From: an uncultured Sutterella sp.
GTDB taxonomy: Bacteria > Pseudomonadota > Gammaproteobacteria > Burkholderiales > Burkholderiaceae_F
Assembly (NCBI GenBank): GCA_900554675.1
Contig: USIM01000070.1
Coordinates: 1 to 5,283 of the forward strand
Direction: 5' to 3'
Length of the DNA stretch: 5,283 bases
Part shown: positions 1-5,283 of the stretch, one piece after another
How positions within the stretch are numbered: the stretch's first letter is position 1
How the letters are laid out: every line of letters begins with the position of its first letter
Notes under the pieces: model-generated
Databases searched by the model: none
Seen by the model: only the letters and a program-made list of their open reading frames with translations
Told to the model about the DNA's origin: nothing
Translations under genes and position numbers: made by a program

Positions 1-53
1 TGTGTAAATGGCAAATTTTCAAACTAAGTTTGCGAGATCGACAAAGTAGCGAT

Positions 54-82
54 AAAAAAAGTGCCCTCATAAATGAAGGCAC
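54..82 (-). terminator. Rho-independent terminator of the hldA-hldD-gmhB-hldC operon
   Basis: Read on the minus strand, bases 82-61 form a hairpin with a 9-pair stem (GTGCCTTCA against TGAGGGCAC, including one G-U pair) and a 4-base loop, followed directly by seven T residues (60-54). It begins 28 bases after the hldC stop codon. On the plus strand the same stem contains a C-A mismatch and is not followed by T residues, so it works in the minus direction only. It marks the end of the ADP-heptose transcription unit. Confidence 0.9.
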
Positions 83-110
83 GAGCAAGTCCAAGTGGAA
101 TTAAAAATTC

Positions 111-629
111 CTATTTGGTCGTATTGCTTTTTGCGTTAAGGTTCGCAATTTTATTTAAAAGCGCTGTGGTAGAGCGTTGATGCTCGAACTGCACCGTTAC
201 CGTTTTTGCGCCCCAAGTTGAGACCAATTTGGCTTCAGGCAAATCTTCAATGCGATAGTCGCCGCCCTTCACATAAATATCAGGGTGGGCCAATTCCACA
301 GCCTTTAAGGGCACTTTGTCTTCGAAAATAACCACCAAGTCAACGCTTTCTAACGCAGCTAAAACCGCAGCGCGATCTTCTTGGGCGTTAATGGGGCGTT
401 CATCGCCTTTGCCCAGCATCTTCACGGACGCATCGGAATTAATCGCTACCACCAAGCTTTCGCCCAAAGCACGGGCTTGAGCCAAATAAGTCACGTGCCC
501 TCGGTGCAAAATATCAAACACACCGTTGGTCATCACCACGGGGTGAGGAAGCGCTTGAGCGCGTCGATTTAAATGCTCAAAATCCGTGATTTTGTTTTCA
601 AATTCGGGGGGCGGTAATCGGGTGCTCAT
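111..629 (-). CDS. hldC: D-glycero-beta-D-manno-heptose 1-phosphate adenylyltransferase (HldC/RfaE2)
   Basis: Cytoplasmic nucleotidyltransferase that joins AMP from ATP to D-glycero-beta-D-manno-heptose 1-phosphate, giving ADP-heptose for LPS inner-core synthesis. The 172-residue protein is a single cytidylyltransferase-like Rossmann domain, equivalent to the C-terminal half of enterobacterial HldE. Visible motifs are TNGVFDILHRGH (34-45) with the nucleotide-binding HxGH at 42-45, DRAAVLAAL (85-93), VKGGDY (120-125) and RSTTALL (152-158), the family form of the second nucleotide-binding motif. The usual TNGCFD is TNGVFD here. The N-terminus PPEFENKI resembles standalone betaproteobacterial homologues, which supports the ATG at 629. 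AGGA (641-638) lies 8 bases upstream, inside the last codons of gmhB. The stop is TAG. It is the last gene of the operon, 2 bases after gmhB. There is no kinase domain, so it depends on the separate hldA. Confidence 0.95.
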   Translation of the reverse strand: MSTRLPPPEFENKITDFEHLNRRAQALPHPVVMTNGVFDILHRGHVTYLAQARALGESLVVAINSDASVKMLGKGDERPINAQEDRAAVLAALESVDLVVIFEDKVPLKAVELAHPDIYVKGGDYRIEDLPEAKLVSTWGAKTVTVQFEHQRSTTALLNKIANLNAKSNTTK

Positions 630-631
630 CG

Positions 632-1186
632 TTATTTTCCTAAAAATAAAGAGACGCCTTCCTTAAGATTTAAGGCGACGTTTGTGCTCTCAGGTACGGC
701 TTCAGGTGTATTTTCCCCGTCTTTACCCACCAAGATGCGAGTCGTGACGCCTGCAGCTAATGCGGCTTGCATATCACCTCGCTTGTCACCAAACATCACG
801 CTTTGCGTCATGTCGATATCCAAGTCTTTTTGTGCCTTTAAAAGCATCCCCGGTTGGGGCTTTCGGCAGTCGCATTCACAGCGATAAGCCTCAAGCGCTT
901 TTTCAGGATGGTGGGGACAAAAGTAGACGGCAGAAATTGGAGCGTTTGCGTCACGAAAAACGCTCTTCATCCAATCGGTCAGGCGTTGGAAATCGTCTTC
1001 GGTGTAGTAACCGCGACCGATGCCACTTTGATTGGTCACAATGACTAATTTAAAGCCTTCGGCCACAAGCTTTGCGCAAGCCTCTAAGACACCTTCGATA
1101 AATTCGAACTCTTCCGGTTTATGCACATAGGCGTGATCAATGTTGATCACGCCATCGCGGTCTAAAAAAGCAACCTTAGAACTCAT
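632..1186 (-). CDS. gmhB: D-glycero-beta-D-manno-heptose-1,7-bisphosphate 7-phosphatase (GmhB)
   Basis: HAD-superfamily phosphatase of the cytoplasm that removes the C7 phosphate from heptose 1,7-bisphosphate, between the HldA and HldC steps. All HAD motifs are visible in the 184 residues: DRDGVIN (9-15) with nucleophile Asp9 and acid/base Asp11, TNQSG (51-55), the motif III lysine in CRKPQPGM (Lys109), and GDKRGD (133-138) for magnesium. The structural zinc site of the GmhB group is intact as C90-P-H92 and C105-D-C107, equivalent to the zinc ligands of the E. coli enzyme. Length is close to the E. coli protein (about 190). An additional Cys103 makes a CxCxC run. The ATG at 1186 overlaps the hldD stop as ATGA and has only a weak AGAAG upstream, which suggests translational coupling to hldD. 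The neighbouring adenylyltransferase favours the beta-anomer ADP pathway over the GDP-heptose pathway. Confidence 0.95.
   Translation of the reverse strand: MSSKVAFLDRDGVINIDHAYVHKPEEFEFIEGVLEACAKLVAEGFKLVIVTNQSGIGRGYYTEDDFQRLTDWMKSVFRDANAPISAVYFCPHHPEKALEAYRCECDCRKPQPGMLLKAQKDLDIDMTQSVMFGDKRGDMQAALAAGVTTRILVGKDGENTPEAVPESTNVALNLKEGVSLFLGK
638..641 (-). promoter_or_regulatory. Ribosome binding site for hldC inside gmhB
   Basis: AGGA on the minus strand, 8 bases before the ATG of hldC and within the last codons of gmhB. It shows that hldC has its own initiation signal even though it follows the gmhB stop by only 2 bases. Confidence 0.7.
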
Positions 1187-2217
1187 CGGGCTTCTGCAAC
1201 CGTCAAAGAGTCTTCAACGTTGGGGTAACGTTCAAGTAAGAACCGAACGTAGTCTTGCGTGCCTTCTTCGACAGAACGGAACTTCACATCGCAACCGGCT
1301 GCACGAAGTTTTTCCAAATTGGCTTGCGTGTAGGCTTGATATTTGCCCTTTAAAGATTCCGGGAACGGAATGTAGCGAATGAGTTCTTGCCCCACGGCTT
1401 CTTCTAAAGTCAAAGCCGTTTGACCTTCAGCCGCACGCAAACCGTTAATGACGCCCAAAGAGACGTCGTTAAAGGGTTGTGCACGACCCGTACCGCAGTT
1501 ATAGATGCCGGTAACGGGCTTATCAAAGAAGTGCAAATTCACGGCAATCACGTCGTCAACGTAAACAAAGTCACGTTCTTGAGCACCGTTGGCGTAGCCC
1601 AAGCACCCTTCAAACAAACGCACATGACCTTCCTTGCGCATTTGGAAGAATTGGTGGAAAGCAACACTTGCCATGCGGCCCTTGTGTTGTTCATGAGGGC
1701 CATAGACATTGAAGTAGCGAAGGTTGATCACCGGGGCTTTCACTTCACCCTTGGCCATCTTGTGACGAAGCACTTGGTCAAAGAGGAACTTGGAGTAGCC
1801 GTACACATTCAAAGGACCTTCGTATTGACGATCTTCAATGAAAGTGGTGTGGGCGCCATAGGTAGCAGCAGAAGAAGCACAAATTAAGGGGATGCCCAAT
1901 TCTTGTGCCCAATTAAAGAGTTCCAACGTGTAGCGATAGTTATTTTCCATCATGTAGCGACCGTCAGACTCCATCGTATCGGAGCACGCACCTTGGTGGA
2001 AAATGACTTCGGGCTTGGCAATCTTGCGAGCCTTCACTAATTCAATAAAGTCACGCTTATCGAAATAGTCACTGATTTGGCATTCGGCCAAATTTTGGAA
2101 TTTTTCGCTCTTAGAGAGATTATCAACGGCGATCACATCGGTGTAGCCGCGTTGGTTCAAAGCTAAAACATTATTGGCACCGATAAAACCGGCGGCACCC
2201 GTAACAACGATACTCAC
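1183..2217 (-). CDS. hldD: ADP-L-glycero-D-manno-heptose 6-epimerase (HldD/RfaD)
   Basis: Extended short-chain dehydrogenase/reductase that converts ADP-D-glycero-beta-D-manno-heptose to ADP-L-glycero-beta-D-manno-heptose with bound NADP, the last step before transfer to lipid A-Kdo. The 344-residue protein has the dinucleotide-binding TGAAGFIG (6-13), the acidic loop VDNL (31-34), HQGACSDT (74-81), SSAATYG (115-121), the catalytic YGYSK (Tyr139, Lys143), RYFNVYGP (167-174) and HKGRMASVAFH, whose Lys179 matches the second catalytic lysine of the E. coli enzyme. It is about 35 residues longer than E. coli HldD. The additions are near CLGYANGAQ, around GLRAAEGQTALTLEEAVGQ, and a C-terminal tail. 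I recall the larger form from betaproteobacteria. The start is GTG at 2217, overlapping the hldA stop as GTGA. GGAG at 2229-2226, 8 bases upstream, supports it, and the GxxGxxG position requires a start here. Confidence 0.96.
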   Translation of the reverse strand: MSIVVTGAAGFIGANNVLALNQRGYTDVIAVDNLSKSEKFQNLAECQISDYFDKRDFIELVKARKIAKPEVIFHQGACSDTMESDGRYMMENNYRYTLELFNWAQELGIPLICASSAATYGAHTTFIEDRQYEGPLNVYGYSKFLFDQVLRHKMAKGEVKAPVINLRYFNVYGPHEQHKGRMASVAFHQFFQMRKEGHVRLFEGCLGYANGAQERDFVYVDDVIAVNLHFFDKPVTGIYNCGTGRAQPFNDVSLGVINGLRAAEGQTALTLEEAVGQELIRYIPFPESLKGKYQAYTQANLEKLRAAGCDVKFRSVEEGTQDYVRFLLERYPNVEDSLTVAEAR

Positions 2218-3170
2218 TTGTTAATCTCCAAGGAAAGTTCTTCGTAGCCATCGGCAAAGAGCTCTTCAAAGCTCACCGTGGCCGTACCTAATTTACCGAC
2301 AACAATGCCACCGGCACGGTTGGCAATGCGCATAGCGTCTTGCAAAGTCTTGCCCATGGCAACCATCGTGGCCATCACGCCAATGACCGTGTCGCCTGCG
2401 CCCGAGACGTCAAAGACTTCGCGAGCTTGAGCGGGCACTGACGTTTGACCGTCTTCGGTGTAAAGCGTCATGCCTTCTTCGCTTCGCGTAAGCAAAATGG
2501 CCGTGAGGTCTAATTGTTGACGAAGCGCTTGGGCTTTTTGCGTTAATTCTTCTTCACTTTCCCAGTCGCCAACGACTTGGGCTAACTCGGCACGGTTAGG
2601 CGTAATCAATGTTGCACCACGGTAGCGGTCATAGCAACTACCTTTGGGGTCAATCATGATGGGGATATTTTTGGCTCGAGCCAATTCAATCATCTTTGTG
2701 ATGTGATTCAAACCACCCTTACCGTAATCTGACAAAACGATGACGTCGCTGTCATTGATGATGTTTTCGTAGGCAGAGAGATGATTGGCCAACACTTCTG
2801 TTGTGGGGCGACTTTCAAAGTCAGCACGCAACATTTGTTGTTGACGGGCAACGATGCGCAATTTCACCGTGGTCTTGATTCCGGGATCGCGGTGCAAGTG
2901 CGGTGTAATGTTATTTTCGTGAAGAATGCGCTCGACGGTTTCACCGGCTTCGTCGCAGCCAATCACAGACAAAAGTTGGGTTTGGGCGCCAAGGCTAGCA
3001 ATGTTAAGTGCTACGTTGGCAGCTCCCCCGAGTCGATCTTCTGAACGCATAATGCGAACAACGGGGACAGGGGCTTCAGGAGAAATGCGGTTTGCGTCAC
3101 CAAACCAATAGCGATCCAACATGGCATCGCCAACAACTAAGATTTTCTTTTGAGCAAAAGTCGTGTTCAC
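2214..3170 (-). CDS. hldA: D-glycero-beta-D-manno-heptose-7-phosphate kinase (HldA/RfaE1)
   Basis: PfkB/ribokinase-family sugar kinase that phosphorylates D-glycero-beta-D-manno-heptose 7-phosphate at C1 with ATP. Numbered from the GTG at 3170 (318 residues), it shows VGDAMLDRY (13-21), SPEAPVPV (30-37), the PfkB substrate-side motif RLGGAANVALN (46-56), SDYGKG (147-152), DPKG (174-177), TPNRAEL (190-196), and the ATP/anion-hole motif DVSGAGDT (254-261) with catalytic base Asp260. Length matches a standalone kinase, equal to the N-terminal half of HldE. A TTG at 3176 in frame would add two residues, but the ribosome binding site AAGGA ends 1 base before that TTG and 7 bases before the GTG, so GTG is preferred. 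First gene of the operon, about 27 bases downstream of a predicted transcription start. Its stop TGA overlaps the hldD start. Confidence 0.95.
   Translation of the reverse strand: MNTTFAQKKILVVGDAMLDRYWFGDANRISPEAPVPVVRIMRSEDRLGGAANVALNIASLGAQTQLLSVIGCDEAGETVERILHENNITPHLHRDPGIKTTVKLRIVARQQQMLRADFESRPTTEVLANHLSAYENIINDSDVIVLSDYGKGGLNHITKMIELARAKNIPIMIDPKGSCYDRYRGATLITPNRAELAQVVGDWESEEELTQKAQALRQQLDLTAILLTRSEEGMTLYTEDGQTSVPAQAREVFDVSGAGDTVIGVMATMVAMGKTLQDAMRIANRAGGIVVGKLGTATVSFEELFADGYEELSLEINK
2226..2229 (-). promoter_or_regulatory. Ribosome binding site for hldD inside hldA
   Basis: GGAG on the minus strand, 8 bases upstream of the GTG start of hldD and inside the last codons of hldA. It supports a non-ATG start that overlaps the hldA stop codon. 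Confidence 0.7.
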
Positions 3171-3177
3171 GCTCAAA

Positions 3178-3182
3178 TCCTT
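3178..3182 (-). promoter_or_regulatory. Ribosome binding site deciding the hldA start
   Basis: AAGGA on the minus strand, within AAAAGGA (3184-3178). The spacing is 7 bases to GTG at 3170 but only 1 base to the upstream in-frame TTG at 3176. Normal Shine-Dalgarno spacing therefore selects the GTG. Confidence 0.75.
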
Positions 3183-3203
3183 TTCGCATTAAATCTGTCA
3201 GTA

Positions 3204-3233
3204 ATTTTAAGCATTGGAAGTGTTTTTTGTTGA
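3204..3233 (-). promoter_or_regulatory. Predicted sigma-70 promoter of the hldA operon
   Basis: On the minus strand, TCAACA (3233-3228, 4 of 6 consensus bases) and TAAAAT (3209-3204, 5 of 6) are separated by 18 bases. A start about 7 bases downstream (near 3197) would leave a leader of about 27 bases containing the AAGGA ribosome binding site. The good -10 match and the position just before the first gene support it. The -35 is weak, and AT-rich DNA gives such matches by chance. A TTGACG at 3258-3253 has no convincing -10 at the right distance. Confidence 0.5.
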
Positions 3234-3300
3234 AAAATAAGTACGAATTAGCGTCAAATGACAAAAATTGCAACAAAACTCTTCTCGTTCACAGGATATT

Positions 3301-3330
3301 TTGAAACGGCAATTCGATACGTGAGACAAT
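3301..3330 (+). promoter_or_regulatory. Possible sigma-70 promoter of pgi-waaC
   Basis: TTGAAA (3301-3306, 5 of 6 consensus bases) is followed after 18 bases by GACAAT (3325-3330, 4 of 6). A TG at 3322-3323 in the extended -10 position may compensate for the weak -10. A start near 3337 would give a leader of about 55 bases before the pgi ATG. An 8-base palindrome, CGATATCG (3334-3341), lies at the predicted start. This is a candidate only; other AT-rich hexamers in the same region score similarly. Confidence 0.35.
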
Positions 3331-3391
3331 TAGCGATATCGACAATTTGCCTATTTTTGTGCGCTTTAAGCGTTCGAAACACTTTTTGACT

Positions 3392-4807
3392 ATGTCTGAC
3401 TCTATTGCTTTTTTATCCGAAGCGTACCCCGACTGCGAAATCTCGGCTTGCGGTTTAACGTTGGATATCGCTCGACAACGCCTGACAGCCTCCGATTGGG
3501 AGGGGATTTTGGAAAATGCCCGCGCCTGTGATGTCATTGGAAAACAGCGCGCCATGATGACGGGTGACATTGTGAATAAAACGGAAAACCGTCAGGCATT
3601 GCATACCTCTTTGCGTACGCGTGATGCGTCTGCTCCTTACTATGAAGACGTCCAAGCCGCTTTAGGTCGCATGAAAGCCTTTGCTCGTGATGTGCGAAGT
3701 GGTCAATGGGTGGGGGCGACCGGCAAAGCCATCACTGACGTTATTAATGTGGGGATCGGGGGCTCTGAGATGGGGCCACATGCGGTCTATCACGCACTAC
3801 GAGATGTGAACCCTTCCATTCGTTTGCATTTCTTGTCGGCCGTTGACGGGATTTTGGTTGATCGTATTTTAGACAGTGTCAATCCCGAGACGACCTTGGT
3901 TGTGGTTTCGAGTAAAAGCTTTTCAACGCGTGAAACGCAAGTCAATGCCCAAACAGTAGACCATTGGTTGGGCGAGGCAGGCATCACGTCCTTTGCCGAT
4001 CGCGCTAAGCACATGGTGTTGGTGAGCGCAAAGACGGACGCCTATAAAGAAATGAATTTGCCTGCCGAAAACCTCTTTCCCATGTGGTCATGGGTGGGTG
4101 GTCGCTTTTCTGTTTGGGGCGCCGTCGGTTTACCCTTGTTGATTGCCTTGGGCGAAGAAAAATTCCAAGATTTCTTGGACGGTGCTTATGAGATGGATTG
4201 CCATATGTTAGAAGCCCCGTTGGAGAAAAATCTTCCCGCAACGTTGGCGCTTTTATCCTATTGGAATGCCACCCAATTTAAGATGCAAGCGCATTGCCTT
4301 TTGCCCTACGACGAACGTCTTCGCATGATGGTGGCGTGGCTTCAACAGTTAGAGATGGAAAGCCTGGGTAAAACCTATACGCCTGAAGGTGGTATGGTCT
4401 CGGGGCCCACGGGACAAGGTATTTGGGGTGGGCACGGTAACGAAGCGCAACACTCTTTTTATCAATGGCTTCGAGAAGGTACGGGTCGCACGAGTATTGA
4501 TATCGTTTGGTGTGAAGACCCCGGTCACCACCACAACCACCATCACTGCGTGTTAACCGCAAACGCCCATGCGCAAGCTCAAGCGTTGGTCACACGCGAA
4601 AGCGGTCACTCGGAATACTTTAATGCCGTGACCGCCTTGCGTATCAGTAAGCTCACGCCCAAGACGTTAGGCGCCATGATGGCGATGTATGAGCATAAGA
4701 CGACAATTTTGGCAACGCTTTACGGCATCAACGCCTTTGACCAACCCGGGGTTGAGTTAGGTAAGCGCCTTTGCCGTCAAGTTGAAGCCTCGGCTTTAGA
4801 GGGCTAA
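3392..4807 (+). CDS. pgi: Glucose-6-phosphate isomerase (Pgi)
   Basis: Cytoplasmic glycolytic and gluconeogenic enzyme that interconverts glucose 6-phosphate and fructose 6-phosphate. From the ATG at 3392 it has 471 residues, shorter than E. coli Pgi (549). The two SIS domains are recognisable by GKAITDV and GIGGSEMGP (121-129), the phosphate loop SKSFST (174-179, usually SKTFTT), WVGGRFSVWG with Arg238, MES with Glu323, NEAQHSFYQ with His354, and FDQPGVELGK with Lys458. These residues match the E. coli catalytic set Arg272, Glu355, His386 and Lys514. A histidine cluster (HHHNHHHC, 379-386) lies where E. coli has a NPLSDHHQKLL-like stretch. The frame stays open upstream to about 3305, with TTG (3347) and GTG (3359) as other starts. 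None, including the ATG, has a clear ribosome binding site; I chose the ATG because the extension is basic and unlike the family. It reads with waaC and away from hldA. Confidence 0.95.
   Translation: MSDSIAFLSEAYPDCEISACGLTLDIARQRLTASDWEGILENARACDVIGKQRAMMTGDIVNKTENRQALHTSLRTRDASAPYYEDVQAALGRMKAFARDVRSGQWVGATGKAITDVINVGIGGSEMGPHAVYHALRDVNPSIRLHFLSAVDGILVDRILDSVNPETTLVVVSSKSFSTRETQVNAQTVDHWLGEAGITSFADRAKHMVLVSAKTDAYKEMNLPAENLFPMWSWVGGRFSVWGAVGLPLLIALGEEKFQDFLDGAYEMDCHMLEAPLEKNLPATLALLSYWNATQFKMQAHCLLPYDERLRMMVAWLQQLEMESLGKTYTPEGGMVSGPTGQGIWGGHGNEAQHSFYQWLREGTGRTSIDIVWCEDPGHHHNHHHCVLTANAHAQAQALVTRESGHSEYFNAVTALRISKLTPKTLGAMMAMYEHKTTILATLYGINAFDQPGVELGKRLCRQVEASALEG
4799..4803 (+). promoter_or_regulatory. 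Ribosome binding site for waaC inside pgi
   Basis: GAGGG in the last codons of pgi, 8 bases before ATG 4812. A GTG at 4809 is also in frame, but the spacing to it would be 5 bases, so the ATG is preferred. Confidence 0.6.
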
Positions 4808-4811
4808 TGTG

Positions 4812-5283
4812 ATGAGTCCTTCAAAGATTTTGATTGTTAAAACGACATCGATGGGCGATGTGATTCACGCATTGCCTGCCGTGCATGATTTGGCAAAAGC
4901 TTTTCCACAAGCACAGATTGACTGGGTTGTTGAAAAAAGTTTTGCCGACATTCCGCGATTAAGTGCGCACGTGAGAAATGTCCACGAAGTGGCGGTGCGT
5001 CAATGGCGTAAAAAACTATTGGATGCTCAAACGTGGCGTGAAATCAGTGCTGTCAAAAATGCCCTTGCGTCCGAACGTTATGACTTAGTGGTCGATCTTC
5101 AAGGGTTGTTAAAGAGTGCTTTGATTGCCAAGTGGGCAAAGGCGCCGGTAGCGGGTTACGATGCCCAAAGTATTAAAGAACCGATGGCGAGCCGCCTCTA
5201 CAATGAGCGTTTCGCAGTCTCAAAGTCCCTTTTAGCCGTGACGCGCTGTCGTGAACTTTTAGCCAAGGCCGTTGGCTACGACT
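4812..5283 (+). CDS. waaC: LPS heptosyltransferase I (WaaC/RfaC), 3' end outside the window
   Basis: Family GT9 glycosyltransferase at the cytoplasmic face of the inner membrane; it transfers the first L-glycero-D-manno-heptose from ADP-heptose to Kdo2-lipid A. The frame from ATG 4812 stays open to the window end, giving 157 residues of an expected 320 or so, which is the N-terminal acceptor-binding domain. It opens with KILIVKTTSMGDVIHALPA (5-23), where Asp16 in SMGD matches the catalytic Asp13 of E. coli WaaC. It continues with IDWVVEKSFADIP (36-48), VAVRQWRKK (60-68), DLQGLLKSA (95-103) and an EPMASRLYNE stretch, all in the order of E. coli WaaC. These features, especially SMGD and the RQWRK segment, favour WaaC over WaaF. 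The ADP-heptose-binding C-terminal domain is not seen. It lies 4 bases after the pgi stop and is probably cotranscribed with it; it consumes the product of the divergent hld operon. Confidence 0.93.
   Translation, partial: MSPSKILIVKTTSMGDVIHALPAVHDLAKAFPQAQIDWVVEKSFADIPRLSAHVRNVHEVAVRQWRKKLLDAQTWREISAVKNALASERYDLVVDLQGLLKSALIAKWAKAPVAGYDAQSIKEPMASRLYNERFAVSKSLLAVTRCRELLAKAVGYD

Noticed and set aside
20..32. Small palindrome CAAAC-TAA-GTTTG downstream of the operon terminator
   Set aside because: A 5-pair AT-rich stem with no T tract and no gene context. It is too weak to call a terminator or operator.
32..44. GCGAGATCGACAA near the left edge resembles GCGATATCGACAA at 3333-3345 (12 of 13 bases)
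   Set aside because: Both copies are intergenic, but one near-match of 13 bases is expected by chance several times among all pairs of positions in a window this size, and no third copy was seen.
1420..1887. A 155-residue open frame on the plus strand opposite hldD
   Set aside because: It lies wholly antisense to hldD, which has full family motifs. The translation has no recognisable domain, and it has no neighbour or spacing that suggests a gene. It is a shadow of hldD codon use.
3253..3258. TTGACG on the minus strand as a -35 box for hldA
   Set aside because: No acceptable -10 hexamer lies 16-18 bases downstream. The TCAACA/TAAAAT pair nearer the gene fits better.
3289..3570. A 93-residue minus-strand frame crossing the divergent spacer and the start of pgi
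   Set aside because: Most of it is antisense to pgi, the product is not recognisable, and it would sit within the promoter region.
4278..4562. Minus-strand frames opposite the 3' part of pgi
   Set aside because: They are antisense to conserved Pgi catalytic segments, with arginine- and proline-rich, unrecognisable products.

Overview
The window looks like an ordinary chromosomal segment from a Gram-negative bacterium that makes heptose-containing lipopolysaccharide (LPS). It holds six genes: four on the minus strand (hldA, hldD, gmhB, hldC) and two on the plus strand (pgi, and waaC cut by the window end). The best guess for the host is a betaproteobacterium of the Burkholderiales with fairly low GC, such as a Sutterella/Parasutterella-like lineage. 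This rests on separate HldA and HldC proteins in place of the fused HldE of enterobacteria, an HldC N-terminus (PEFE.KI) and an enlarged HldD that I recall from betaproteobacteria, and a clear WaaC. The genus is inference from memory, not from a search.

Layout. Bases 1-53 hold no gene that I can support. Bases 54-82 form a rho-independent terminator for the minus-strand operon. Reading leftward from about 3200, that operon is hldA (3170-2214), hldD (2217-1183), gmhB (1186-632) and hldC (629-111). hldA/hldD and hldD/gmhB overlap by 4 bases (GTGA and ATGA), and gmhB and hldC are 2 bases apart, so this is one tightly coupled transcription unit. Bases 3171-3391 are an AT-rich divergent control region. 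It carries a reasonable minus-strand promoter for hldA and a weaker plus-strand candidate for pgi. On the plus strand, pgi (3392-4807) is followed after 4 bases by waaC, which starts at 4812 and runs off the end at 5283.

How the genes work together. HldA phosphorylates D-glycero-beta-D-manno-heptose 7-phosphate at C1. GmhB removes the 7-phosphate, HldC adds AMP to give ADP-D-glycero-beta-D-manno-heptose, and HldD epimerises it to the L-glycero form. WaaC transfers the first L,D-heptose onto Kdo2-lipid A. The window therefore holds every step from heptose 7-phosphate to the first inner-core heptose. The sedoheptulose-7-phosphate isomerase GmhA is not in the window. Pgi interconverts glucose 6-phosphate and fructose 6-phosphate, and links the cluster to central sugar metabolism.

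I found no mobile element, CRISPR array, RNA gene or undescribed system. The points worth a second look are start-codon choices, the missing ribosome binding site of pgi, a histidine cluster in Pgi, and the divergent arrangement of heptose supply and heptose use.
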